Source: Symsagittifera roscoffensis (Eukaryota; Xenacoelomorpha; Acoela; Convolutidae). Taken from it: a stretch of DNA of 64,000 nt. Each line of letters starts with the position of its first letter. The first letter of the stretch is position 1. A program made the translations under genes and the position numbers. The notes below the pieces were generated by a model, which was given only the letters and a program-made list of their open reading frames with translations, searched no databases and had not been told where the DNA came from. The stretch spans positions 48,807,220-48,871,219 of the forward strand of contig NC_087063.1 in NCBI RefSeq assembly GCF_963678635.1, read 5' to 3'. Shown piece by piece: positions 12,274-24,358 of the stretch.

Positions 12274-12568
12274 ACAAGCCTGCTCGTATCAGGACGGAAC
12301 CCTGAATAATCCGACTGCCTTTTGAGGTCTTTGGAGCAGTATAAACATGAAGAAAGTGATGTAATAAGAACAAAATGAAATCTAAAAAAAATAAGAGGTT
12401 TTTCTGAAAATCATCACCACACACGCCATTTAAAGAACAAAATAAAAAACTTTGCTCCTATTAACAAATTAATTGTGGCAAACAAGCTGCCTTCAACGAA
12501 TTTGGAAATATTTCTAAAATGATCACAGCTGAAGTTACTGTTCCGAAATTTTTGAAAGTCGGAACAGT
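12274..12568 (-). mobile_element. Helitron2-like element, copy 3 (internally deleted)
   Basis: Read on the minus strand it begins TGTTCCGACTTTC and ends in the 3' hairpin and GCAGGCTTGT. The middle third is missing: the sequence jumps from the 5' end to the CGAATTTGGAAATATT block. Both ends remain recognisable. It lies immediately before the hAT-like MITE at 12590. Confidence 0.6.
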
Positions 12569-12589
12569 AACTAAAATAATACTTGATAT

Positions 12590-12888
12590 CAGGGGCGGAT
12601 CTAGGTTTTTCTCGAGGGGAGGGGGGCAGATTTTCAAAAAAAATTGAAATTTGTCAATATTTTTTTTGGTCAACCAACTTCCCTCCCAAAGCACTTACAG
12701 GACTTTGTTTTGGCCAAATTTTCCTGTGCCGCGTTTTTAGGTTTTTTTTGGAATTTTTTCACCAAAAATCGGGGTTTTTTTTGGCGCGCGCTTCCCCTTC
12801 AAAATTAGTATATATTGGCGCCCAAGGCGCCTTCAGAAAAATTTATGGGCTCTGACCCCTAAAGTTTTTATAACAAATTTGGGGCTCT
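12590..12888 (+). mobile_element. hAT-like MITE, copy lacking its right end
   Basis: Left end CAGGGGCGGATCTAGG, the same terminal repeat as the element at 27696-35491, followed by the same interior, including TGGCGCGCGCTTCCCC and the self-complementary TTGGCGCCCAAGGCGCC. The right terminal repeat is not present: the sequence degrades after the GGGCTCTGACC repeat near 12880. The 8 bases before it (CTTGATAT) are only weakly matched on the right, so a target duplication is not proven. Confidence 0.6.
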
Positions 12889-13751
12889 GACCTGATACCA
12901 TCATTCTTGATCAAAATTTCGGAACAAGTCTCGAAACAGTAAAACGCGTACGCTCTTTGAAAGTGGGAAGTTAAAACAAGAATTGAACGCTGTTGCCGCT
13001 GTGAGTTAGAATTTCTCTCATAGGCTGAAGGAGCCGCTTAAAGAAAATAGAAGAAAGATTAACGTTGAAAACTGCGAAATTTCCTTATGAGTTACCGTGT
13101 TTCGTAATTGGTAATTAGTGCCATAATTGTGAGGCTATATTTTTTTAATTAATAATTATCGGCGTGTAAAATGTTCAAATACAGAACAAAACTAAGAATG
13201 GGAAAATAATTTCCGAAAAATAAATGAGATGAACTATTTTAATTAAATGCCATTTTTCAGGACCAGGATTCTATTCACCATTTTGTTATGATTGTAAGCA
13301 TCAAAAAAGAGCAGAAATACTGCATAGAAATATTTTCTATTTTCCGACAAATCTGAAAAGTATTTTACCTAAAGTTCGGCGGGGGGGGGGGGGGGCTTTT
13401 ATCTTAACTGCGCTTTAATCAGGTGTTCATTCAGTCGAAAATTATTTAGCCTAAAGTTTCATTCGATATTAAAAATCGCACAATTTATAATTGCAGTTAA
13501 AGATTCATTTTCGCATTAGTTTCATTCGGCAAACTCCGAGCGAGTCAACTGCATTCTTTCACATCAGCATGGTAATAGGCACACAAGCTAATATGCCGAT
13601 CTCAAATTTTCGAATCTATCTAGTTACCCATGCTACTTAGACTTCCCCTTTTTCTTAGTAAAAAAACACACTAATGATAACCTAATTCAACTGATAAGCA
13701 CATGCCAGTTTTGTATTTTTGAGGCGTTTTTGTTTCTACAATAGGAGTGAA
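12889..13751. other. Non-coding stretch
   Basis: No gene, RNA or intact element recognised. It contains a 15-base G run at 13381-13395 and otherwise ordinary AT-rich sequence. Confidence 0.5.
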
Positions 13752-13905
13752 CATGGTCGGATTTAGATTTTTTGTGGAGGGGGCTTATTTTTTCTAAAAT
13801 TTTCTAAAACTTTGCCGACTTGTTTTAAAGTTGATTAAATTGGTTTTTCGAGCTCTCCCGAAGCACTAAAACACCAGAAGCGGATTAGGGGGGGGGGAGC
13901 TCTTC
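13752..13905 (+). mobile_element. hAT-like MITE, short degraded copy
   Basis: Begins CATGGTCGGATTTAG, a mutated form of the CAGGGGCGGATCTAG terminus, and continues with the TTTTCGAGCTCTCCCGAAGCAC block seen at 27790-27806 and 35168. It ends in a G run near 13890. No right terminal repeat or target duplication seen. Confidence 0.4.
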
Positions 13906-14521
13906 CCAGTAACAAAACCATGCAAAATTGGTACCATAAAATTCTCCTCTCTTTTCTCAAAAGTCGAGCCAAGCGAATCAAAAGGTTGAAAATATCAGAC
14001 TTAAATTCTGGCATATAAACAGTCTTACTGCGTTTTTATCATCTTTTGGAGTGCTTGAAAAAAGAAAAGTTGACGCCAGAATTTTAAGGCTGAAAAAAGC
14101 TACAATCATTTAGACAAAAAGATATCTAAAAGTGTCTGTGGGAAGCTTTTGACTTTCTGAAGTGACTAAGATTATATATTTACCCTTTAGTTCGATGTTT
14201 GTTTTTTTCCAAAGGGAAAAATAATCAAAAATTAAATGTTAAGGTTGCTCGTTGTTCCGTTTGATTATTAATGTGCTTCTAAAAATCAAATAGTTATCAA
14301 AAACATACAAAGCCAACTGCCGGCCCTATTTTTTCGAAAAAGATGGCCCCCGAAATGTCCGCAGAAGAAACAAGATTACTCAAATCATGGCAAAGCGGTG
14401 AATTTTGTGACTGATTTTTAACGTCTATGAAGCAGTACTTGATTTCAAAACATTGATGAAATTTTCGAAAAAAAAAATTAAAAAAATGAGTATTTTTAAT
14501 TATTTATAAAAATAAATCCCG

Positions 14522-14876
14522 TACTCACCATATAAAGTACATAATGATAAATTATGCTCCTAACAACATAGCAGTTATGACAAATAGCCAGCTTTAACTC
14601 ATTTGGTTCAATTTTCAAGACTGATTAAATCGACTCTTACGCGTTAATGGCGCAAATATCGCGGGCTAATTGTTCCTAAATACCAACATTTCAACTCGCA
14701 TAACGTAAAATATATATATTTTTTCTAAATTCGAGCTCAGGAAAACAGTCTCTTTTAAATGTTATTTTGAAAATCCGTCAAAAATGGCCAGTTGAAAATT
14801 CAAAGTTTGTCTGTAGAAAAAAAAACAATCAAACATAAATGTTCCGTTACTTTCTTCGAAATTCAGAAGAATAATT
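14522..14876 (-). mobile_element. Helitron2-like element, copy 4 (5' two thirds)
   Basis: On the minus strand it keeps the ACGGAACATTTATG start, the block corresponding to GACTTTTTAACTAGCC, a decayed CGCGATATATTCGCG core (near 14650) and the ACTTTATATGG block. The 3' hairpin end is missing. It is strongly diverged. Confidence 0.45.
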
Positions 14877-15097
14877 CAGTTTTAAGAATATCGGATCAAA
14901 ATTATTGTTATTTTGAAGAAAGTGCGGAAATAATATGCTTCGCTTGTTTTTTTTTCAATTTCAGCCAATTCTCGACTTCCTAATTTAACCAAAATGTTTC
15001 ATACCATCTGAAAGATTTTGTTGTTTTGACTTCAACTTTAAAAATATATTTACAAGTGACCATTTTTTGTATTGTGTATCCATTTTGTATCGATTTG

Positions 15098-15645
15098 AAA
15101 AATCGATTATATGCTGATTGTATTGCCGTTTTAGTTAGAAAGCAAAATGATTGCATCTAAATTAAAATCTTAATTTAGATGCAATCATTTTGCATCTAAA
15201 ACGGCTAACTTCGCCAATTTGAGATCAATCAACGCGCATTATTTCTTCAATCAACCTGCGCGTTGATATTTAAGACAATCATACGCGCAATTCTTATAAC
15301 ACGCGTCAGCGGCAAATTATTGCGTTCCAAATTGAGTTGAGGCAAGTCATATGGTTGCATTATATGGAAACAACCTATCTTTTTATAGTTTTAATTCATT
15401 AGCGTGCGGTGGGGGGGGGGGGGGGGGAGGGGGGGGGGGGGGGATTTCAAAAGATATTGAAGAAAAAAGATTGAAAAAATTATGTGCATGATTTCTATTA
15501 TGTCATCATTTTTTCGATCAAAAACCTTTGAATCGACGTTAAAATGAACCTGCGATAATTAAAAAATTCGAAGATTTTAATTTAGATGCAATCATTTTGC
15601 TTTCTAACCAAAACGGCAATACAATCAGCATATAATCGATTTTTT
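15098..15645. mobile_element. Inverted-repeat element with about 74-bp arms
   Basis: The left arm (15098-15171) and right arm (15571-15645) are inverted copies, sharing AATCGATTATATGCTGATTG outermost and GATTGCATCTAAATTAAAAT innermost. A second inverted copy of the inner part lies directly after the left arm, making a tight palindrome at 15142-15193. The 400-bp middle holds the longest G tract of the window. No open frame. A MITE-like snap-back element is the likely reading. Target duplications were not found. Confidence 0.55.
15411..15443 (+). repeat. G tract (17 G, A, 15 G)
   Basis: Thirty-three bases that are G except for one A at 15428. Such a run can form G-quadruplex structures and is prone to sequencing and assembly error, so its length is uncertain. 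Confidence 0.9.
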
Positions 15646-15869
15646 TCTCTGGGTGATTATTGTGAGTTATTGCTCCATCTTTCCAATCAAGACGATCTTT
15701 TATGCGCATACATAAGCATTTCAAAAATAGAATTAACTGGATCTATACTAAGAAAAAAGTTCAAATGTTTGATGAAAATGCGAAAAATTTAAGAACAATG
15801 TGATTTCTTTCAGACCAATTTATTAAGACATACCAAATTTATAAAGAATAATTGAGCTCAAATAAAAAA

Positions 15870-16350
15870 CTAATCTGATCGTATCAAGGCAAAAGCTTGT
15901 AGCTTTCGGCTCCATTTCAAGGTCTATGGAGTAGTGTTTGCTTTCAGAAAATGGGTGACATTTAAAAAAAAAAGTTTTTTCTTAGTTTTCTTAATAGTCA
16001 TCCCCCCCCCCCCCCACTCAAGTTAAAATACAAAGTGACATATTTCGCTGCTTACAGGCAAGTATTGAGCAGACCAATTAGCTCGCCTCAACTCGATTGG
16101 GAACGATTTACAAGACGGATTAATTCTCTGCTAACGCTTTACTAGCAAAAAATCTGTTGCGCGTTAGCTGTCCCAAATTGGCCAAATTGGCAATCTTAAA
16201 CCTCCAACTCCAGGTGAAACATCTTCGTAAATTTGAGCCCCAATCAACAATACTTTTTGAATAATATAAAAGTTCTCCTCAAAAATTGCAAGATAATTTA
16301 TCTGGAGAAAGCAAAAGCACTCAAAGCACAAATATTCCGTCAATTTCATA
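15870..16350 (-). mobile_element. Helitron2-like element, copy 5 (divergent)
   Basis: Minus-strand copy. It has a decayed 3' end (CTGATCGTATCAAGGC on the plus strand), the GTCTATGGAGTAGTG block, a C run (16002-16015) where other copies have GTGTGGGGGG, the TTAGCTGTCCCAAATTGGCC core, and CACAAATATTCCGTCAA at the 5' end. Confidence 0.55.
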
Positions 16351-16559
16351 AAAAATAAACGGAGCAAAATCAACGCGATTAGATTAGTTTATGGGTGTTT
16401 GAATATTTATGAAATGACATCGCAATCAACTCAAGTGGTTATTCTCATTTTCAGATCAAATAGTCAAGATATTTTATGGCGAAGTCTCATATAGTAAAAA
16501 TCATTTACTTACAAAAACTTTAGTGTAGCACTAACGTGTAATTTTGGGTGCATCTAATG

Positions 16560-17091
16560 CTTCCGTTTTTTGTAAAAAATCTAACGGAATAATTTTGCTC
16601 GGGGTGGTTTTTTTCTTCAGACAAATTTTGACTTTTTAACTAGCTATTTTTGACGGATTTTTTTCTATCATTCAAAAGGTATTGTTTTCCAGAGCTTAAA
16701 TTTGAAAAGATATTTCACCTGCGGTTACTTTTCGTAAAGTTGTGGGTTTTAAAGGTTGCCATTTTAGCCACCTTGGGTCAATTAACGCGCGACATTTTTT
16801 GCGCTATTACCGAGTAAGCAGCGATTTAATCCGTCAGCAGAGATCCAATCTTCGAAATTTATCCGAATTGGTTGAAGGGAGCTTAATTGCCATAATTGGT
16901 TTGCTAGGAGCAAAAATTATCACTTCCTACTTTATATGGCGTGTAGGGGGATGATTTTCACAAAAAATCTCAAACTTAAAAGTTTTTTTAATTATTTTTT
17001 TACATTTGGTTTTTTCGTGTTATTACTGCTCCACAGACCTTAAAAGGCAGTCGGAACATTCAGGGCTTCGCCCAGATACGAGGAATCTTGT
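16560..17091 (+). mobile_element. Helitron2-like element, copy 6
   Basis: Nearly full length. It has ACGGAATAATTTTGCTCGGG at the start, the TCAATTAACGCGCGACA core, GGCGTGTAGGGGGATGATTT, then AAGGCAGTCGGAACATTC, the hairpin CAGGGCTTCGCCCAG and ATACGAGGAATCTTGT. The 5' terminal TTGTTCCGAC is lost. Confidence 0.65.
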
Positions 17092-17190
17092 TGTGATTTT
17101 TATGAAGATAGAGACGAAATCTTGTTTGCATCAAGATATCATTTTTATGACTTGAATAAGCTTAATAAAACCAAAATCATTAGTCAGCAC

Positions 17191-17379
17191 TACGAGGCCA
17201 AACTGTGAAGTGGATAGGCGCACTGTATCTGTATTTTCCTGGATTCCAGAAACAAGTCTTAACACATGCAAAAAAATTGTCGGAAAAATCTAAGAAAATG
17301 AAAGAGCAAAAGAAGGAAAGGGGGCGTTCTTGTTGCGGAATCCGCTTAAATTTCCCAAAAAGCACAGTTTGGCCTCGTA
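17191..17379. mobile_element. Short inverted-repeat MITE (TACGAGGCC family)
   Basis: Bounded by TACGAGGCCAAACTGTG on the left and the inverse CACAGTTTGGCCTCGTA on the right, a 17-bp perfect terminal repeat. The left subterminal sequence (GTGGATAGGCGCACTG...CTGGATTCCAG) matches the larger element at 60387-61902. If TA is a target duplication, the repeat proper would start CGAGG, as in Tc1/mariner-type MITEs; that is inference. No coding capacity. Confidence 0.65.
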
Positions 17380-19050
17380 ATGAGAATCAGAAGATATTTA
17401 CCTATCATATACAGAAGGACTTATGCAAAAAAAAGTTATATGTTGAAGTATAGATAGGTTTAGTATAGATATGATAAATATCAAAAATTTATAAATAAAT
17501 AAGACAGCTCGAATCAGCGCTAAGCACAATTATTTGCCCGTCTTTTGGCAATCCGATGAGAAAGCTTTCAATTTAACAAAATCGATATTGTGTTTAAAAA
17601 ACAAATCTATCAGCCATTAGCGTGCAGAAGGGCATGCGCCCCACTACCCTTCCTCATTTTTGCTAAGGGTCATTTTTGGCATTAATTAACTACAGTCATT
17701 TCAGGCAGACCAAACACAAAACTTTTTAACAACGACATTGGTGCCAGCATAATTTTTTTTCACCTTTTGGTAGGCATGAGTGAGCACATAACATTAAAAT
17801 CATTTTTTGAAAACTTCCAAAAATGATCAAAAATGATCTTTTTTGTTACTTTCTTCAGAGAAAATTTATTTTGTAAAACAAAATTAAAAGTAACTGTAAC
17901 CATTTGAAAGTAGCAAAAATGACCTTGAGCTACTTTCTTCAAAGAGAAAATTATTTTGCTCCCAAAATTAAAAATTACTTCTGCTTGTAACACCCTGAAA
18001 CCACTCTACTTTGAACACCCTGAAAATTAACACTATTTTGAACACCCCGAGGTACAATAAGGAAAATAGTCGAAATTATTAAACATCCATGATCCGAATG
18101 TTATATGCTCAATAAGAGTTTTATTCAAATGCTAACAATGGAGTTTACACTCCAAAAAAGCAGAAGAACACAAACTTTTAAGAGACATTTCGAATAAAAA
18201 CCAATTTGCTTGATGATTTTTCAAAGCGTGTTTTTTGATTAATTGAAAAAAGCCAAAATGACCCATTTTTGGGGTAAAACTTTGGTTGAGAATTCTGGAG
18301 AAAAAATTGCACCATATTAATTCTGGTGAAAATCGAAGCAACTTTTGTTCTTTTTATTTTTCGGCTAATCTTAATCCAATTTCAGAAAAAAGCTTTTGAA
18401 ATTTCGATTTTGTTTGTTTTGTCCGGATATAATTTAAATCAGCACTAAAGAATGACAATGCTAACTGCTCAAATAGTTTCCAAAATGATTTGCACTTTAC
18501 AGATTAACGAATAAACTTTTTATTTAAGCTTTCGAAACAAGATGTAGCATTGATATGGACAGATAAATGGTAACACAAAACAATATTGGTATGTATCGTG
18601 GACCGATATACAGACAGATGATCTAAGAGGGCACAGAGAGAGCGTAAACGTTCGGCGACTGGTCAATGGATTTGGCACCTTTCTTTTTTGTTTCAATAAA
18701 TGTTCTCACTTAACAAAAAACGCAGCCTAAAGAAAGGAACTGTTACACGGGCAGCATGGCATACCCGGGGCCAAAAAAAAAGTTTTTTCAAAAAATGAAA
18801 ATGTTTCTACCTAATTAACTAACAAATGCAAATATACACCAATCGAAAAAAGTTTGATAGAAACTGAGTTAAGTGTGATGGAAAAAATTACAAAAATAGC
18901 TGTTTTAGGTACTGAAGAAAAATTTTACAGTTTAAATGAGGCACGAAAATTATCAATTGGCCAAAAGTTTTGAACCCAAGTCTTTCCCCACTGTTCCTTT
19001 TCTCGCCTTTTTTCTCAAACTATTCTGGGCTGATTTCTTTGGCGAAGGAT
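17380..19050. other. Non-coding stretch
   Basis: No gene or intact element recognised. AT-rich, with a local near-repeat around 17800-17950: two versions of a block containing AAATGATC/AAATGACC, CTACTTTCTTC and AGAGAAAATT. Confidence 0.5.
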
Positions 19051-20829
19051 TCTCTTAACCCAGAAAACAGCCAACGTCCCAGCGAATAATTGTTCTTTCC
19101 GGGTAAGCTGATAGCCGATATCCGGTGAAGTAAGGGCATTTTTTTTCACTTCCTTTACGGGGTATGTCTGACTGGGTTGATAGATCTTGCTTGAGCCTAC
19201 TTGCGTCTTCCAGAAGCTCTGGCGCTGCTGGTTGATGGACGTCTGCGAAGCGTTGTTGTCTACGTCGCCCGTATTTCTGGTCGCTCACCCGGTTTTAGCA
19301 GATGCAGATGTCGCTTTCTAGCTGCCGGAAATATCAGGTTGAGTGGGATGGGATTTCACCCTTGCGGCAAACCGCTCGAACTGAGTATAAAGTGACCGCC
19401 ATGTCGGCATGCAGGTTGCTGCAGAATCCGTGGTAGGCTCAGTCGCGAGTATCGAGTGAGGTTTAGACTTGCGTTGGTTAAGTTAAAGGAAATATCTGCA
19501 ACCCTATCCCGTTTAGGAGCTGCAAGCGTCTGAGGATGTACAGAACTAATTCTTACTGCACGACTGAGTGTTGACCTATGTACCTGGTAGACCACCTAGG
19601 AGATACTGCTTGCCTAATACTGTCTGGTGAGTCCAAATCGGACAGGATCGCCACCATCTGGTCTTCTGGAGAATTACCTCGAGCTGAAACGATTGTAATA
19701 GGACAGTTCACCTTTCTTTTGATGACGGGACTTCTTGGTGCAAAACTCTTAGAAAGTAGAATGTGGAAGTTTTCTCACAGTAGTCCCCGAAGTGAAAGCC
19801 CCTGACTGTTTGGCTAAGGATTCATAACTTTCAAAGGTTTTCTCGAGCGCAATATTTTCCTGAATATTTTTCCATTATCGTTAACATACGTATTTTTGTG
19901 ATAATAATAATCTTGAACTTGAATTTAGCTAGCTTGTAAAGAAGCTTCCCGGATTTGTGATAGTGAGTCTTGAATGCGAAGATTCCGAGTTCGAAGCACG
20001 ACTCGGCAAAGGTGCAACTCTGTCATAGCAACGCAAAAATGTTCTTGTTCAGACTTACTTCGACCGCGTTTGAAATTTCGTTATTTTTTGCTCTGAGTTG
20101 TTTCATCCACATCCTATCTGCATAAATCACGCTGATGTTACGTTTCAACGGACTCAATTTATTAACTGTCTTTGAACGTTCCTGTAGAGTTTTCAATTTG
20201 TCGGCCTCCAGATGTACTCAGACGCATCGATCACAGCCTGTTGTCCGGCCTGAGAGAAGTGCAGCAGCTTCAGAGTCTCCGATCACAGTTTCGATGGAAT
20301 CGCTAATCAGGATGGAGTCATCTACCACCAGTACTGCTCTAAATGCTGCCACAGTTTGGAGAATCTCTGAAAGTCCATGTTTATAATAGCCCCTTTCAAT
20401 TATTTATTCTACTTTGTCCATGAGCTCCGCGAGTAAATCATCATCAGAGACTTGACAACCCTGTGATTTCTTTTTTTTCCGGCTTGAAAAACCTTCTTTT
20501 TCGAACGGCAAACATTCCTTCCGTAGCTCGGAGCAGTCGTTTCCACTTCGTGGGCGCCTTTTCTGCTTTTTTGGAGTCTGCTATCAGTTGGAGAGATGTT
20601 TTTGGAGGTCTAACTATGGTACTCATAGCTAGTATTTTCATTGAATGTAAACGTTTGAGGCGGGTGGAAGATCTGTGTTCAATTGGATTGTTAATTGCCA
20701 TTTCTACAACCGAAACTGTTGGAGTGTCTTAACTCTGATTCGGCTGAAACTTTTGGCAATTTCTAAGAATTATGCTCGCACTTCCGTGTCGTCAAGTAGA
20801 GTAAACTCACTCAGTGTAATACTCATGGC
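19050..20829 (-). pseudogene. Decayed minus-strand reading frame of unknown family
   Basis: This stretch is richer in GC than its surroundings, and minus-strand frames show protein-like segments in series. A Met at 20829 starts MSITLSEFTLLDDTEVRA. A basic segment follows in another frame (20444-20701, including RRFFKPEKK). A Leu/Lys/Glu-rich segment likely to form a coiled coil follows (20050-20230, LEADKLKTLQERSK). Later come SPEDQMVAILSDLDSPDS (about 19650) and an Arg/Gln-rich piece (19055-19288). Stops and frameshifts break it throughout. A retroelement gag is possible but not shown. Plus-strand frames in the same place look like shadows. Confidence 0.35.
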
Positions 20830-20859
20830 TGATTGGTCTTTTTGTGATGAGTAAACAAT

Positions 20860-21253
20860 GGTGAATTCCCATATTCATAGCTCCCAAAATAAAAAATCAG
20901 TCGCCAAAATTTATCTTCTTGAATTCTGATTAGTTGAAATTTGAGGCAACGAATTTATGGATTCATTGTTTACTGTTCAAGCAGCATAAACTCAAGCTGC
21001 AGAATAGTGACCAGCGCAGCGGCGCCAACGCGTTGCGAGCTTTCCACCAAAGAATAGGACTCTATACGAAATTTAGAGCCGGTTATCGCCGCGAAGAGGC
21101 AACGCGCGCGTAGCGCGACCACCAGCGACCTTAAACCGAGACTCGGCTAATTTTTTTATTTTGACCAATTGAAAAGATTTGGGACTTATGCGAATTTTTT
21201 ATTTTGGGATCTATGGGACTGATTTTTCATTTTGGGACCTGTGAATACGCACC
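20860..21253. mobile_element. MITE with 9-bp target duplication (MULE-like)
   Basis: A 394-bp element flanked by perfect GTAAACAAT duplications (20851-20859 and 21254-21262). The terminal inverted repeats start GGTG and share TCCCAAAATRAAAAATCAGTC about 30 bases in; the right end holds two copies of that motif. The interior is unusually GC-rich and CpG-rich (20990-21130), against an AT-rich host. A 9-bp duplication is the length known for Mutator-like transposons, so MULE-type mobilisation is inferred. No open frame. It sits 30 bp upstream of the decayed minus-strand frame. Confidence 0.75.
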
Positions 21254-21931
21254 GTAAACAATAAATAGAAACTAATTGAAAATTAATTTTCTTGAGAAAA
21301 TCGAGTTAGCACGCGTGATTTTAATTGGTCTAGTTCAGAATCGCTTGACCAGGCACCCTCTATCGATTTCAAACTCTAACGCCTCCTGACCACTGATTGA
21401 TCCGCATTTTCCGCCAAGTTTTTCTGTTCTTCATGTGGCATTTTATGTGACACACTGCTTTTAGCTGATTGGTTGAAACTTTGAGACAATTTCGAGACGC
21501 CCTCTCAACGAATTTTACCATTGACTTACTGCGTATGGTGTTGGTCGCCATCTTGTGGTTCCATACTGGATTGAAACTCAAATTTGATCGGTAGAGCCCG
21601 TTGGTTTCAGAAATGGCGCAAATGACGGTTTATTACTTGCGAAACATACGTTGGCCTGAATTAGATCGGAGTAGACATCTCCTTTTCCCGCTGAGCGAAA
21701 TTATAAGATGATTTAGGCCTTATTTTTTAAAGAGAAACTGAACAAGGGGGCTTCAAACATGGGACTTTGATAAAGAAAATCCATGATTCCAAACGTAGCC
21801 TTTGGTACATAAGGTCACTATCAAACGACAGACACCAATTTGCCCCCCTGATTAGCCTAGACTGATGAGGAATTTTGCCCATGTGTTCTCTTAAGGCCGG
21901 AATAATTATTTACGATCAAATCTATTTCCAT

Positions 21932-22339
21932 TCAAGTACGTTCTAAAATGTTCACACGCCCAAACCCCGCCAGAAATTCCAATTCAATTTTACTATATTT
22001 TAAATCCGCTGAAGTAAGAAAACGAGAGGCGAAAAAAACTGAGGGCCGAGAACGTGGTTCATTTATTTGCTCCAGACATGCGCTTACGTCACTATTGCTC
22101 GCGTCACACTTGATCTGTATATCTTTTGCTGGATCGTAATGATGGAAGACCGCAATCTTGGCGATGAGATTCAGTATCCTCTTGAACGCAATGTCTTGTT
22201 TTTCGTTCCTAAGGAATTTTTTTTTACAAATTTTTAAGGAGTCTCTGAATTCACAAGTATAACTCAGTATTTCTGGTGAGACAAAAAAATTATCGAGTTT
22301 TCTAAGTATCGAGTTTGCTGAAGATGGTTCAGGATTCAC
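21932..22339 (-). pseudogene. Lone Ty3/gypsy RNase H fragment
   Basis: A 135-residue minus-strand frame. Residues 1-70 match the RT-RNase H connection (Lys-rich, then a helix ending FKRILNLIAK). HHYDPAKDIQIKCDAS holds the first catalytic Asp of RNase H, and FASRFLTSADLKYSKIELEF holds the catalytic Glu. It is clearly the same superfamily as the intact element at 27807-35167 but much diverged. No adjoining RT or integrase was recognised, so this is an isolated relic or part of a scrambled insertion. Confidence 0.65.
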
Positions 22340-24358
22340 TTAAATGATTTTAACTGCTTTAGCGTCCACAGAGCGGTAAGACTCTTGACCGCATCAATTT
22401 TCGAGAATTTTGGGGACTAACTTATAGAAAAAATTATGAAACCCAGCCACAAGTGTTTTTAACGGCAGACTCGCACTTCTTTATCCACTCTTTTTATGTA
22501 TAACTTCGTTGTTTACTGTCAGTCAACCCTTAGAAATTATTAATATTTCGTCAGGTTAAGAAATTGTGCTAGAGTTGCCTCGCAGGGTACGATCACTAGC
22601 CTTTCGAAACTTGGACGGCAGTCCGTTAAACTGTAAACGTACTTAACTGATACATGCTCGTTGATTTGCCGCAGATAATTCCGAAACTGCAGTGATTTTT
22701 AGTCAAAGCTGAAAGTTTAATTTGTCCAGAATTAATTCAGAAGTCCAGCGAGAAGAATCCCACTATGCTTGCCGTGTCACTTGTGATAATTTGGGCGGCT
22801 GAAATGTTTACCATCTGGTTTTTTTGTCCAGATCTGAATGTTTAGTGGCTCGATTCTCGTAGCGAGTTTGATCGAGCCATCCCTTATCGATGTGAACACT
22901 CGATTGTTTATGTATCATTGACAAAAAAAACATAATGTTTTCAATAGCATTCGCCTAAAAATTCAGAACAACGTTAGTTTTCATCTACAAGTTAAGTTTT
23001 TGAAATGACGCAAGTCATAAAAATTTTACACCACAAATATTTTGTATCATCATAAAAATTTTGCATCATCACACGTAACCCCACTAAAAAGTGCTGAATC
23101 AAGCTTGAAAAAGTCTACATATCCTCAAAAATTGATAAAACTTTTGAGGTAAGTTAGAGAAAGGAAGAAGAGTTCATACCAGAGCTCATATGAGATTGTG
23201 AAAAATTATTTATCTCCAATTAAACTTTCTGTGTTTTCAACGTATATATTTTCCTTCCTGGATATCAATATAACTTATAGTTCGTGCTGTTATCCAGATC
23301 AGAGCGGAGTTTAAATGACAAAATTTCACCGAGATGTTAAGGCTTGTCGTGATAGGTTTATTTAGGTTTGTGCTAAAAAGCAATCCTATAGAACTCATTT
23401 TACTCATATAAAAAAGGACAAGGAACTGTTTTTTTGGGAGATGGTGCTGTTGGCATGATACTTTTAGATTAAAATAAGAATCAATCAGACCCAAGCGAGG
23501 CAATTTTTTAGCCATCATAAAAGTAAAACAATTTTAGCTTTGAAAATTTGTAGACTAAAATTTAAGCTGGACTTATCGAGTGAACCAATGACGTTTCACA
23601 AGCAAGACTGATTTTATTGGCCAAAAACTTGACCACTGCTCTGACTTACCTTTACTAAGTCTATCATAGCTTTTGGGCAACTAATTTCTTTCTTTATTGA
23701 AACTTTTCCTTATTATTTCAGAAACAATGAACAAAAAAAAACTTTTTCAATAAGAGTGATGAGATGATGAAAGAAACTGCCTTAGTTTTTCCCATTCTTT
23801 TCTGGTTAAATCTACTTTTTCTTCCGATTTTTGAAGAAAGTGACAAAGGGTTTTGGGGTGATTTTTTTTCCTGACAATACTCGAGTTTTCAAAAAGCAAG
23901 TTTTGGCAAAAGTTTTTTATACAGTCTGAAATATATTTAGCGCTTAAAATTAAAAAAACTCTCTTGTGGTCATTTTTGTGAATTTATGGGGGTTCAGGTT
24001 TAATAAAAGGCCCATTTGGGGTAATTAAATGTGTAAACGAAATTTTGATATGAAACCAAACAAAAATGAAAAAGTTATTAGAAGCTTAACTACGATGCAC
24101 CAAAACACCAACAAAGTTTCAAACTTTAAAGACCAGTCGGCACACTCTTTTTCAATAATGCTGCGAGTAATTACTTTTAAATTTGTACGTCTTTTCAAGT
24201 ATACAAAGTTATATCAATATACGTATAATGGCGACTACTTTCACAAAAAAGCCAAAAAACTTCAGAAAGTTCTGTGAATGCTCAAATTGGAACGAATTAC
24301 TTGATTTCCATTATACTCATTATTTTTTCAATAACTTATAATGTGTGACGTTCGGTTA
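22340..24358. other. Non-coding stretch
   Basis: No gene recognised. It contains a small hairpin at about 22848-22881 (GGCTCGAT...GATCGAGCC). A possible very diverged 5' end of the Helitron2-like family lies near 23830-23900 (GAAGAAAGTGACAAAGGG, then TTTTGGGGTGA). Confidence 0.4.
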
